The notes under the pieces: model-generated | Seen by the model: only the letters and a program-made list of their open reading frames with translations | What the model was told of the DNA's origin: nothing | The model's database searches: none | Position numbers and translations under genes: made by a program | Part shown: positions 7,592-16,642 of the stretch, piece after piece | How the letters are laid out: every line of letters starts with the position of its first letter | Numbering within the stretch: the stretch's first letter is position 1 | Assembly: GCA_900544335.1 (NCBI GenBank) | Contig: UQUS01000009.1 | Coordinates: 1 to 59,240, forward strand | Direction: 5' to 3' | DNA: 59,240 nt | DNA from: an uncultured Sutterella sp. | Lineage (GTDB): Bacteria > Pseudomonadota > Gammaproteobacteria > Burkholderiales > Burkholderiaceae_F

Positions 7592-8046
7592 GAGAAATCG
7601 CCTCCCGGCATCGCCTCGAAAAATTTCCCTTGAATGCTGAGGATGTCATCGAAAGAGCGCTCCGCCCTATCGCTTAAAAGAATCGTGCGCTTTACCCAGT
7701 CCACGCGCTTGACGCAAACGACTTCAGTGACAAGGGCGCCTCCGCTCTTTTTGGCATCTTGAACAAAACGCGTGATTTGAACCGTCGGACGATTAGCGCT
7801 TTGCTCGGTGAGAAATTGAAGTCTGGCATTGAGCCTGTCGCACTCTTGCTGAGAAAGCTCCGGTCGACTTTCCGTGCGTCGAGCGGATTCCTCAATTTCC
7901 TCATCAAATCCGCGCAAGGCCGAAAAAGGCGAAAACTGTGCTGCCCGTTCCTTCATGCTCATCTTTCGGGAAGGGTCAAATTGCGGACGCTCACAATGGA
8001 AAAGACCGGAGTAGTCCGAGCGCGATTGTGCTTTTTTCTCTTGCAT
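7588..8046 (-). CDS. YolD-like protein
   Basis: 152 residues from the ATG at 8046; a GTG at 8079 would add 11 residues. The central segment MKERAAQFSPFSALRGFDEE and the helix after it are the hallmark of the YolD-like family, which occurs next to UvrX-type polymerases and is thought to replace UmuD in function. The C-terminus (about 95-140, VQITRFVQDAKKSGGALVT) forms the predicted beta-rich part. It is coupled to the downstream polymerase by a 4-bp overlap. This pairing is typical of Firmicutes and rare in Proteobacteria, which points to horizontal transfer. Confidence 0.8.
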   Translation of the reverse strand: MQEKKAQSRSDYSGLFHCERPQFDPSRKMSMKERAAQFSPFSALRGFDEEIEESARRTESRPELSQQECDRLNARLQFLTEQSANRPTVQITRFVQDAKKSGGALVTEVVCVKRVDWVKRTILLSDRAERSFDDILSIQGKFFEAMPGGDFS

Positions 8047-8095
8047 GATGAAATTGTGCCCAATTCCTCGACAAGGCACACGGTTTGTTTCGGAG

Positions 8096-9406
8096 CTACC
8101 GACAAAGAACTTCCTCTAAAACCCGAGCAATTCCCAAAAGGATGCCGTCTTGACCATACCCGGCACCGAGCATGACGCCCACGGATTGACCGGACTTTTT
8201 CACGCCGATCGGGACCGCTAATGAAGGCGCTCCGGCCAAAGCCCACCAATCGAGCCTACCGGGGAAAAGAAGGGCATCGACACGGTACTCTGACAAAAGA
8301 GCGTCAATTGCCGTTCGATTCGACGTGACGGTGCGTTTGACAGCCTCCTGATAGTCCTTCTCGGAGACCTCGGAACTTATCTTCTGAGCCAAAAACATGC
8401 GGTCCATGCCAAAGGGTCGCATCGACGGCGTTTTGCAATACAAGGCACAAAGAGAAGCAAAATCAGCAGGGACATCTTGCGTTGCATACTCTTTAAGGAG
8501 CCAATCGATGCCGCGCGCAAAGTCAACGGAGGTAATGAGTTTGTACTCTTGCGGAGGATTTTCTGCCGACACATCCGTAAGGCGTACTCCGGCCTGCATG
8601 AATTTTCGGAACGCCACCTTGAGGATTTCCTGCACTTCCGAATCAAGAGTCTCCGTTCCCGTCACTCGTACAACTCCGATGCGAAGGGTCCGGGCTTGAA
8701 TGTCTTTTCCCTCATCCAAGTGAACGGAACTTGAAAGCGCTGTTGCCGCGTCGTGCTCGTCTTCGCCTTGCAGCGCAGTAAGAAGATCTGAGAGCATCCC
8801 GACGTCGCGCGATAACACACCGACCGTGTCAAACACAGGCGAAATCGGAATCACGCCGCGCCGAGAAATCAGGCCGACCGAAGGCTTAAAACCCCAGACG
8901 CCGCAGTAAAGTGCGGGCTCCATCACCGACCCGCGCGTTTCCGTTCCGAGCGCCGCATCGCAGAGCCCTGCGGCTACGGCAATAGCCGAGCCCGAACTTG
9001 AGCCGCCGCAAAGAAAATTACCGTGCGGATTTTTCCCGAAGCCCCCTAAATGCGAATACCCTTCGGACGGACGTCCGGTCGTGACAAACCCGGCAAATTC
9101 CGTCATGTTCGTTTTACCGAACAGGTCAAATCCGGCTGCCTTAAGGCGCGTTGCTGCCGGGCTTTCCGGCAGGATCAAATGCGATAAGGCCAAGCTCCCG
9201 GCTGTCGTCGGAAATCCGTCTACGGCAATATTGTCCTTGACGAGGATATGACGCGAGCGCCTTGCGTCCGGCGCTCGATACGTGCGAAGCGCCCCGAACA
9301 CAGGTCCGTACACGGTAAGACGCTCCTGAAGAACTTCTTTATCAAGAGGCTTTCCCAACGGGAAAACCGCACAGAGTATTTCCGGATTTTTCGCACCATC
9401 AGCCAT
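8096..9406 (-). CDS. Amidase-signature family hydrolase
   Basis: 436 residues. The Ser-cisSer-Lys triad of the amidase family is visible: Lys in HILVKDNIAVDG (about 57), cis-Ser in LCGGSSSGSAIAVA (about 132) and the nucleophile in GTETRGSVMEPA (about 158). It hydrolyses an amide; the substrate cannot be told from sequence. It is not GatA, because no gatB/gatC is nearby and the protein is shorter. The ribosome site CGGAG lies 8 bases upstream of the ATG. It is followed closely by the YolD-like gene on the same strand, so the three genes may be co-transcribed, though a functional link is not evident. Confidence 0.85.
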   Translation of the reverse strand: MADGAKNPEILCAVFPLGKPLDKEVLQERLTVYGPVFGALRTYRAPDARRSRHILVKDNIAVDGFPTTAGSLALSHLILPESPAATRLKAAGFDLFGKTNMTEFAGFVTTGRPSEGYSHLGGFGKNPHGNFLCGGSSSGSAIAVAAGLCDAALGTETRGSVMEPALYCGVWGFKPSVGLISRRGVIPISPVFDTVGVLSRDVGMLSDLLTALQGEDEHDAATALSSSVHLDEGKDIQARTLRIGVVRVTGTETLDSEVQEILKVAFRKFMQAGVRLTDVSAENPPQEYKLITSVDFARGIDWLLKEYATQDVPADFASLCALYCKTPSMRPFGMDRMFLAQKISSEVSEKDYQEAVKRTVTSNRTAIDALLSEYRVDALLFPGRLDWWALAGAPSLAVPIGVKKSGQSVGVMLGAGYGQDGILLGIARVLEEVLCR

Positions 9407-9588
9407 CTGTTTTTCTCCGATGTGACCTGTTGCAACTTTTCAGGAATCGATTTTGACACGTCTTCGTGGACGTAAAACGTGTGAACCAGCCCATTACGCT
9501 AGGCGAAAGTGCCTATCAGTCTACTTACAAACAAAGTCCGTTGTCGTAAAATTGCCCGATTCGTCCGAACATTCGAAAGCCGAAAACT

Positions 9589-12429
9589 ATGACACAGAAT
9601 ACAGAAGAACTCTCCAAGAGTTTCGAACCCTCTCAGATTGAATCCAAGTGGTATCCCATTTGGGAAAAACGCGGCTACTTTGCTGCGGGCATGAATCCGG
9701 GAAAGCCGAGCTTTTCCATTCAGCTCCCCCCGCCCAACATTACGGGCATTTTGCATATGGGGCATGCCTTTAACCACTCGGTGATGGACTCCTTAACGCG
9801 CTACTACCGCATGAAAGGCTACAACACGATGTGGCTTCCGGGAACCGATCATGCCGGTATCGCAACCCAAATTATTATCGAGCGTCAGCTTCAGGAACAG
9901 GGCATTGACAAACGCGACCTCGGACGTAAAGCCTTCTTGGAAAAAGTCTGGGAATGGCAAAAATACTCGGGCGGCACGATTCTCAATCAGATGCGTCGCT
10001 TAGGTGATTCCTTAGATTGGAAACGCCTTTATTTCACGATGGACGAAACGCGTAGCAAGGTCGTGACCGAAACCTTCGTGCGCCTTTATAACGAAGGTTT
10101 GATTTACCGCGGCAAACGCTTGGTGAACTGGGACTCCAAGCTGCAGAGCGCCGTGAGCGACCTTGAGGTGGAAAACGAAGAAGCCGTCGGTCATATGTGG
10201 AAGATTCGCTACGAATCGGAAGACGGCAAAGACGTGGTTTACATCGAAACAACGCGTCCTGAAACGATGTTCGGCGATACGGCTTTGGCTGTCAATCCCG
10301 AGGACGAACGCTTCAAGCACCTAATCGGCAAGCGCTTTAAGGCGCCCCTTATGGATAGGCTCCTGCCGGTCGTCGGCGACTCCTACATCGATAAGGAATT
10401 CGGTACCGGCGTCATGAAGGTGACACCGGGACACGACTTTAACGACTTTGCCATCGGTCAGCGCCACAACTTGGAGATGATCAATACCCTCACCAAAGAT
10501 GCGCGCATGAACGAAAACGTTCCCGAAAAGTATCGCGGTATGACTTGTCCGGAATGCCGCAAGGTGTGGGTCGAAGATCTTGAAAAAGCCGGATGCCTTG
10601 TCAGTGTCCGTGAAATCAAGCACATGGTTCCGCGCGTGACTCGCACGGGCGAAATCGTCGAGCCGATGCTCTCGGAACAGTGGTACATGGCCATGAGTAA
10701 GCCGGCTCCCGAAGGTACCTTCGCTCCCGGCAAATCCATCGCTCAAGTCGGTCTTGAAGCCGTCACATCCGGCGAAGTCAACATCTTCCCGAAAGAGTGG
10801 CGCGGCGTTTATCGTCAGTGGCTCGAGAACATTCAAGACTGGTGTATTTCCCGTCAGCTTTGGTGGGGCCATCAGATTCCTGCCTGGTACGACAAGGACG
10901 GGAACGTCTATGTCGCTCGTAGCGAACAGGAAGCGCAAGCGCAAGCCGGTGAAGGTGTTGTTTTGACACGTGACGAAGATGTCCTGGATACGTGGTTTAG
11001 CTCTGCCTTAGTTCCCTTCTCGACCTTAGGGTGGCCTAATCCCGAAGGCGACGAAAAGATTGCTTACGATTTGTACCTTCCGAGTACGGTTCTTGTGACC
11101 GGCTACGACATCATCTTCTTCTGGGTTGCCCGAATGATTATGATGACCAAGCACTTTACCAACCGTGTCCCGTTTAAGAACGTGTACATCCACGGCCTCG
11201 TACGTGATGCCGAAGGCAAGAAGATGAGTAAGAGCGAAGGCAACACGCTCGATCCCTTGGACATCATCACGGGTATCGATATCGAGGGGCTTGTTAAGAA
11301 AAACACGCACGGCCTGCGCCAGCCTGAAAAAGCGCCGATGGTCGAAAAGAAGTTACGCAAGACCTATCCGAACGGCATTGCCTGTCACGGAGCCGATGCG
11401 TTGCGCTTTACGATGGCCGCTTACGCCACACTCGGTCGCAACGTGAACTTCGATTTGCGCCGTTGCGAAGGGTATCGGAATTTCTGCAACAAACTCTGGA
11501 ATGCCACACGTTTCGTGCTGATGAATATCGAAGGCAAAGACTGCGGCTTCGGAGCCGACGCCGGCAAACCGATGGAGTTTTCCGATGCCGACCGCTGGAT
11601 TATGGGCGAATTTGATCGCACGCTCAAAGAGGTCGATGCGGGCTTTGCCGAGTACCGTTTGGACAATGCTGCCAACGCCGTCTATAGCTTCGTTTGGAAC
11701 GAGTTCTGCGACTGGTATCTGGAACTATCTAAGGTGCAGTTAAACGGCGGCAATGAGGCCGCTGCTCGTGCCACGCGTCATACTCTTGCCTCAGTTTTAG
11801 AAGCCACGCTTCGCCTTGCGCATCCCTTGATTCCCTTTATCACGGAAGAGCTCTGGCAGAAGGTCTCGGTTACGGCCGGCAAACGGGCGCCAGATGAAGA
11901 AACAAGCGTCATGATTGCTCCTTACCCTGCCGCCGGGGACTTTAAGCAAGATAGCGAGGCCGATGCTCGTATTGCTCTTACCAAGAAGATGATTGAGGCC
12001 GTGCGCGGTCTTCGTACCGAGATGAACTTGGCTCCGTCGCAAAAGGAACCCCTGGCCGTTGAAGGTGACAAGGCGACAATCGATCAGATTGCCGGCTACT
12101 TAAAGTTCCTCGCTCGTACGAGTGATGTTTCGGTGGTTTCCGATATCAGTGCCCTTAACAAGGGCTCGGTTGCGCCTGTTGCCATCGTCGACGATTTCAA
12201 GTTGATGCTCAAAATTGAAATCGATATCGCAGCCGAACGCGAGCGTCTCGGAAAAGAAATCGAACGCATCACAGGTGACATTGCGCGCTGCGCGAAAAAA
12301 CTGGAAAACAAGTCTTTCGTCGAACGGGCGCCCCAAGCGGTTGTCGCCCAGGAACGCGAACGCTTAGCGAGTTTTGAAGCGTTGCTTTCCAAGGTCAAGG
12401 GTCAGCTCGAAAAGCTCCCGACGGAGTAA
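9589..12429 (+). CDS. valS: Valyl-tRNA synthetase
   Basis: 946 residues, the normal length of bacterial ValRS. It charges tRNA-Val with valine. Class I signatures are present: PPPNITGILHMGHAF (HIGH motif HMGH at 56-59) and KMSKS at 545-549. The CP1 editing domain lies between, with TTRPETMFGDTA around 222-233. The C-terminal 70 residues form the charged coiled-coil arm (EIDIAAERERLGKEIERI onward). A -10-like TAAAAT is at 9547-9552, 37 bases before the ATG. No strong ribosome site is visible. It is divergent from the amidase. Confidence 0.97.
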   Translation: MTQNTEELSKSFEPSQIESKWYPIWEKRGYFAAGMNPGKPSFSIQLPPPNITGILHMGHAFNHSVMDSLTRYYRMKGYNTMWLPGTDHAGIATQIIIERQLQEQGIDKRDLGRKAFLEKVWEWQKYSGGTILNQMRRLGDSLDWKRLYFTMDETRSKVVTETFVRLYNEGLIYRGKRLVNWDSKLQSAVSDLEVENEEAVGHMWKIRYESEDGKDVVYIETTRPETMFGDTALAVNPEDERFKHLIGKRFKAPLMDRLLPVVGDSYIDKEFGTGVMKVTPGHDFNDFAIGQRHNLEMINTLTKDARMNENVPEKYRGMTCPECRKVWVEDLEKAGCLVSVREIKHMVPRVTRTGEIVEPMLSEQWYMAMSKPAPEGTFAPGKSIAQVGLEAVTSGEVNIFPKEWRGVYRQWLENIQDWCISRQLWWGHQIPAWYDKDGNVYVARSEQEAQAQAGEGVVLTRDEDVLDTWFSSALVPFSTLGWPNPEGDEKIAYDLYLPSTVLVTGYDIIFFWVARMIMMTKHFTNRVPFKNVYIHGLVRDAEGKKMSKSEGNTLDPLDIITGIDIEGLVKKNTHGLRQPEKAPMVEKKLRKTYPNGIACHGADALRFTMAAYATLGRNVNFDLRRCEGYRNFCNKLWNATRFVLMNIEGKDCGFGADAGKPMEFSDADRWIMGEFDRTLKEVDAGFAEYRLDNAANAVYSFVWNEFCDWYLELSKVQLNGGNEAAARATRHTLASVLEATLRLAHPLIPFITEELWQKVSVTAGKRAPDEETSVMIAPYPAAGDFKQDSEADARIALTKKMIEAVRGLRTEMNLAPSQKEPLAVEGDKATIDQIAGYLKFLARTSDVSVVSDISALNKGSVAPVAIVDDFKLMLKIEIDIAAERERLGKEIERITGDIARCAKKLENKSFVERAPQAVVAQERERLASFEALLSKVKGQLEKLPTE

Positions 12430-12572
12430 CAGACTCACCGCTTCGAAATGGTGCTCAAGCTCGCCACTATCCCGACGGATACGGCGGGCTTTTTCTTGCG
12501 CTCACTTTGCGTGTCGGCGTACCGCTTACGCCGTGCGTTAGAATCGGGCGACGGCGTTTGGCGAGAAACTCG

Positions 12573-13364
12573 ATGCTACTGACGGACATCCTGACGACAC
12601 AAGAAAACAAAACCGGGGGCATTTTGATTGTCCTTGCGCCGGATTTTGTCCAAACGGGAGAGGCCGTCCGTCGTAGTTTTTTCCCCGACAGAATGCTGGG
12701 TCTGGGAAAAGTATTGGATGATTTTGCTTCCTGGTTCGAGCTCTGGGGTATACCCCTGGCACGCAAAGCCGGTTCGGAAACATCTTTTGAGCGCTCGTTT
12801 TGTGTGGCGACCTGGCCGGATACGATGCCCGAGCACGCGCACGGCCCTCAGTTGGTCCCGAAAATTGCTGAAAATGCGTTTGCTCTGAATGCTCTTTTGC
12901 TCGAGCGACGTCCGAGCCTTGTTATTTTTCTTTCCTGCTACCTGTGGCAGGCGATGAATGAGGCTAAAGACGCTTTTACGCAAACAGCCGGCTCCCCGCT
13001 TGAGGTCGGTCGACGCTTGACCGATAAACGCCTGGCTGCCTACGTGCAGCGATGGACGACGCTGACAACCGTAGCGCTTCCCTTGCCGGGAAAAAACACA
13101 ACGCAGGACTATGTCTTAAGTTTAGCGGGCGGCATGCAGTCCGTTTTGCGTCAAAGCCCCCACTTTCCGGAGGCCGCCGATCCGCTTCTTGCGGCGGCAA
13201 GTCGGTTGCTGATTTTTGACAAGGACGCGAGTATTGCCTCCATTCGCTCGCATCTACACGTGGACGAAAAACGCGCCGAAGCACTCTTCGACGCGTTAGA
13301 TGGGAAAGCCTACACATCCGATGAGGCCGGACGTCCTCGGCGACTCGAAGACAAATCCGATTAG
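12573..13364 (+). CDS. Unrecognised protein with possible C-terminal winged helix
   Basis: 263 residues from the ATG at 12573; an upstream start at 12507 has a low-complexity leader and no support. I do not recognise a named family. The N-terminal half has hydrophobic strands (TGGILIVLAPDF) and a buried segment (PSLVIFLSCYLWQAM). The last 50 residues, ASIASIRSHLHVDEKRAEAL, resemble a small helix-turn-helix or winged-helix like those ending some DNA translocases. It begins 143 bases after valS in the same direction. Its stop overlaps the htpX stop by 4 bp from the opposite strand. Confidence 0.6.
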   Translation: MLLTDILTTQENKTGGILIVLAPDFVQTGEAVRRSFFPDRMLGLGKVLDDFASWFELWGIPLARKAGSETSFERSFCVATWPDTMPEHAHGPQLVPKIAENAFALNALLLERRPSLVIFLSCYLWQAMNEAKDAFTQTAGSPLEVGRRLTDKRLAAYVQRWTTLTTVALPLPGKNTTQDYVLSLAGGMQSVLRQSPHFPEAADPLLAAASRLLIFDKDASIASIRSHLHVDEKRAEALFDALDGKAYTSDEAGRPRRLEDKSD

Positions 13365-14245
13365 TCCTCTTTCAAAGCCCGAATGCGCTCTTCAATGGAG
13401 GGGTGAGAAGCAAAGAGCGATCCGATTCCGCCCGAAACGCCCATGCCCTTCATCGAGGCAGGAAGTTCCGCCGGTTTCATCGTGCCCAAGCGTTGCAAGG
13501 CTTCAATCATGGGCTCTGCGCTACCCATAATGCGCTTGGCTCCGGCATCGGCACGGAATTCACGGTAGCGGCTGAAGGCTGCAACGATGATACCGGCCAA
13601 GAATCCGAGAGCAATATCCATGACCATCGACGTCAGGTAGTAGCCCATGCCTGGAGCATCATCTTCGTTACGCAAAATATTCCGATCGACAACCCAACCG
13701 ATGATGCGGCTGATAAAGACAACGAAGGTATTCACAACGCCCTGAATCAGCGTCATCGTGACCATGTCACCGTTGGCAACGTGGGTCATTTCGTGCGCTA
13801 AAACTGCCTCAATCTCTTTTTTGTTCATCAGACGCAAAAGCCCTGTGGAGACGGCCACCAAGGCACTGTTACGGAATGCGCCGGTTGCAAACGCATTCGG
13901 CTCCCCGTCGTAGATGCCGACCTCGGGCATCGCAACACCGGCCTTCTTAGCATGCGAGCGCACGACATCGACAAGCCAACTTTCCAAACCCGGTTCCGGG
14001 TGCTCCGTATTGATGAGCTGAACCCCCATCGTGGATTTGGCCATTGTTTTACTCAAGAGTAGCGAAATGATGGCTCCTGAAAAACCGATAACCAGCGCAA
14101 AGACAAAAAGCGCCGTCAGGTCCAAATCGGACCCGGCCATCTGACCGAAGTCAAGACCGGTAAACAAGCTGATGACATTCAAAACAATGCCGAGCATGAA
14201 AACGATGGCAATGTTCGTGAGAATAAATAAGGCAATGCGTTTCAT
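13361..14245 (-). CDS. htpX: Membrane zinc protease HtpX
   Basis: 294 residues. Inner-membrane quality-control metalloprotease that degrades damaged membrane proteins. Two N-terminal membrane helices (about 4-28 and 44-65) are followed by the catalytic HEMTH motif (His151, Glu152, His155) and two further helices around 165-215. The third zinc ligand is probably the Glu in SRYREFRADA near 228. N-terminal MKRIALFILTNIAIVFMLGI matches the family closely. It is transcribed toward the unknown gene, with which it overlaps at the stop codons, and away from darP. Confidence 0.96.
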   Translation of the reverse strand: MKRIALFILTNIAIVFMLGIVLNVISLFTGLDFGQMAGSDLDLTALFVFALVIGFSGAIISLLLSKTMAKSTMGVQLINTEHPEPGLESWLVDVVRSHAKKAGVAMPEVGIYDGEPNAFATGAFRNSALVAVSTGLLRLMNKKEIEAVLAHEMTHVANGDMVTMTLIQGVVNTFVVFISRIIGWVVDRNILRNEDDAPGMGYYLTSMVMDIALGFLAGIIVAAFSRYREFRADAGAKRIMGSAEPMIEALQRLGTMKPAELPASMKGMGVSGGIGSLFASHPSIEERIRALKED

Positions 14246-14470
14246 ACGAGCTACTTCTTTCCTTGAATCCGAGAAGGCGATTTACGGGACAAGCCCCCAA
14301 TTCGTTTTCGGAGTTTATCGCGTTTTCCAGGTCTCATTGCGTTGAAAAACGGAAGAATGTTTTCAAAATGTATATGCCGAGCAAGCGATAAAATCCTCGA
14401 AATACTCTTGACCGACAGTTCCCTTTTTTTAAATCCGAGCGCTTTAGCGATTTCGGCTATCATGCTCCCC

Positions 14471-15061
14471 ATGAAAAAACAGTTCTATGACACGCACGAA
14501 CCCGATGATTCCGAGGACGAGGTCTATTCGGGTCCGTCCAAATCCCAAAAAAAACGCGATGCCGAGCAGTTGCAATCGCTCGGTAAAGAATTAAGTGAGC
14601 TTGCCCCCGAGCAACTGGCCACCATTGCCCTTCCCGAGGCGTTATCCGAAGCCATTGCCGACTTGAAAAAGATGAAAAGTTTCGGCGCCAAGCGTCGCCA
14701 GTTGCAACTCATCGGAAAGCACATGCGCGCCCTCGATGCGGCCAGTGTCCGCGAGGCCATCGACCGAGCGACCGGGGCCAGCAAGGCTGCTGTAGCCGCT
14801 CATCACAGAGCCGAAAGACTGCGCGATGCGATGATTGCGGGCGACACGCCACTTACCGAATACGTGACAAGCCATCCCGAGGCTCCCGTTCAAAAGCTGC
14901 GTCAACTCGTGCGGGGAGCACGCCGCGAAGCGGCCGACGGCAAACCGCCCAAGAACGCTCGCGAACTGTACAAAATCCTTTACGCCGACCAGATTCGACC
15001 GTTAAATCTTGTTGCCGATCAGTCCCTCGAACCGAACAAGGAGACCTCCGATGTCCTGTGA
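14471..15061 (+). CDS. darP: Ribosome-associated protein DarP/YjgA (DUF615)
   Basis: 196 residues from the ATG at 14471. Upstream codons are open but non-conserved, and a second ATG lies 9 bases earlier. The family associates with late 50S precursors and assists large-subunit assembly. Diagnostic segments are PSKSQKKRDAEQLQSLGKEL (about 20-39), the KSFGAKRRQLQLIGKHMR block, and the C-terminal ARELYKILYADQI. The protein is helical and strongly charged throughout. Its end overlaps the start of the MogA-esterase fusion by 11 bp, so the two are probably co-translated. Confidence 0.9.
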   Translation: MKKQFYDTHEPDDSEDEVYSGPSKSQKKRDAEQLQSLGKELSELAPEQLATIALPEALSEAIADLKKMKSFGAKRRQLQLIGKHMRALDAASVREAIDRATGASKAAVAAHHRAERLRDAMIAGDTPLTEYVTSHPEAPVQKLRQLVRGARREAADGKPPKNARELYKILYADQIRPLNLVADQSLEPNKETSDVL

Positions 15062-16565
15062 ACGTCGCTATCCGAATGAATTACTCATCGGAATTGTGGG
15101 AGTCGCAGAAACTCCGGAGCAGTCGGCCCGTGTGATGGGAGCCATTGAAACCTGCTGTCGCGCTGCGTTTTTAAGCCCGATACAAATCGTGGCTCGTCCC
15201 GTCATCAATGAGCTTTACAGCGTGGAAGACACGTTGCGGGAATTGTCGGACAAGGTGTTGTGCGATGTAATTTTCACGGCCGGCGCCACGGGTCTGACCA
15301 AAGCCGATATCGTGCCTCAGGCCACGCGCCTTGTGAGCACCTATGAGCTTCCCGGGCTCGGCGAACAGATGCGCCGTATTCAGGCGCGCAAGAACCGAGC
15401 GGCCATGCTGTCGCGACAAACGGCAGGCCTACGCGAGACACCCGAGCACGATGCGCTCATTGTCAATCTACCGGCTCTTGCCTCGGACATTCCCGATACG
15501 CTGCGCGGTTTGTTTTCGTCAGACGGCACCCTAACGGAACCCGGGATTTTCGATTGCCTGACAGATTTTCTCGAGCAAGTCGATGGGCCTACCGTTCAGT
15601 TGCGGGAATTCGGAACCTCGGAAGAAGAGACAGAGGCAAGTGAAACACCCATGAGCCTACATCGGCCGGAACCGGAAACGCGGTTTCCGACTTCCTACTC
15701 GCAGGCAGCTGCCGCCGCGCGCGAATCCACTCATCGCGAAGAGGTGCCCCCTGTCGCAAGCCCTCGCCCGGTGCCGACAAGCGGCTTTACCGAACACCGA
15801 GTTGTGCATCCGCGCATGAGTCAGGAAGCTATCGAGCGGCGTTCCGTACAGCGCGGCGTACGCCTTGTTTCCGACACCAATCGTCACGCACTCGAACCCT
15901 TGGATCTTCTTATTGAAGATCCCGAAGACGGCTTAAAGCCCGAATGCACCGTTGTCTGGCTACACGGCATGGGAACAAGTCCGGAAGATTTTTCGCCGTT
16001 TGCTCGTGAAGTCCTTGACTTCGGAGGGCCGAAGGCACGCTTTATTCTGCCTCGTGCTCCGAGAATCGGTGTAACGGTGCAAAACCGTCAACTGACAACA
16101 GCTTGGTACGATATTCTCGCCCACATCGGCCAGGAACCCGAAGATTTGCCGGGACTTAAATCCATGCACCTGAGGATTTCGCAAATCATCAACCAGATTG
16201 TCAGCCAGGGGATCCCGGCGGAAACAATCTTCTTAGGGGGCTTTTCACAAGGGGCCGCCATGGCCTTATATAGCGGTTTGCGGCAAGCAAGGACCCTGGC
16301 CGGTGTCATTGCCCTTTCCGGGTACTTGCCGGCGCCCGAGTTACTCGATGCCGACATCACACCGGCCGGTAAGATGACGCCCTTTTTCATGGGACACGGT
16401 GCGTTTGATGAAATCATCAGCCCGATTGTCGCCCGCAAACAGGCCGCGCTCATCGAAAGCAAGGTCGATACCTTGGTCTGGCGCGAATACAACATGGAAC
16501 ACGAGGTCGCGCCCGATGAAATGAAACATGTCGTTCAGTTCATGAGTGCTGCTTTGCACGGCTAA
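15051..16565 (+). CDS. MogA/MoaB-like domain fused to carboxylesterase
   Basis: 504 residues from the ATG at 15051, chosen for the GGAG 9 bases upstream. Residues about 8-190 resemble molybdopterin adenylyltransferase MogA: DVIFTAGATGLTKADIVPQA, ELPGLGEQMRRI, LSRQTAGLRE, and LIVNLPALASDIPDTLRGLF. The canonical TTGGTG is TAGATG, so activity is uncertain. A proline/glutamate-rich linker of about 80 residues follows. Residues about 275-504 are an alpha/beta hydrolase of the phospholipase/carboxylesterase (acyl-protein thioesterase) group: VVWLHGMGTSPEDF, nucleophile Ser399 in GGFSQGAAMAL, Asp in GHGAFDEIISP and His in YNMEHEV. Each domain is near normal length and the join is in clean frame. The molybdenum-cofactor half would act on MPT. 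The esterase substrate is unknown. Confidence 0.85.
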   Translation: MSCERRYPNELLIGIVGVAETPEQSARVMGAIETCCRAAFLSPIQIVARPVINELYSVEDTLRELSDKVLCDVIFTAGATGLTKADIVPQATRLVSTYELPGLGEQMRRIQARKNRAAMLSRQTAGLRETPEHDALIVNLPALASDIPDTLRGLFSSDGTLTEPGIFDCLTDFLEQVDGPTVQLREFGTSEEETEASETPMSLHRPEPETRFPTSYSQAAAAARESTHREEVPPVASPRPVPTSGFTEHRVVHPRMSQEAIERRSVQRGVRLVSDTNRHALEPLDLLIEDPEDGLKPECTVVWLHGMGTSPEDFSPFAREVLDFGGPKARFILPRAPRIGVTVQNRQLTTAWYDILAHIGQEPEDLPGLKSMHLRISQIINQIVSQGIPAETIFLGGFSQGAAMALYSGLRQARTLAGVIALSGYLPAPELLDADITPAGKMTPFFMGHGAFDEIISPIVARKQAALIESKVDTLVWREYNMEHEVAPDEMKHVVQFMSAALHG

Positions 16566-16593
16566 CGGTAAGGTTCGCTCTCGTATGGCGAAA

Positions 16594-16611
16594 GGGTGCC
16601 TCGCGGCACCC
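16594..16611. terminator. Bidirectional terminator between convergent genes
   Basis: 7-bp GC-rich stem GGGTGCC/GGCACCC with a 4-base loop. The plus side continues TCTCCTTTATT and the minus side TTTC. It lies midway between the fusion gene and asd. Confidence 0.65.
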
Positions 16612-16642
16612 TCTCCTTTATTGAGCTCAATTCCCTTTGCGT

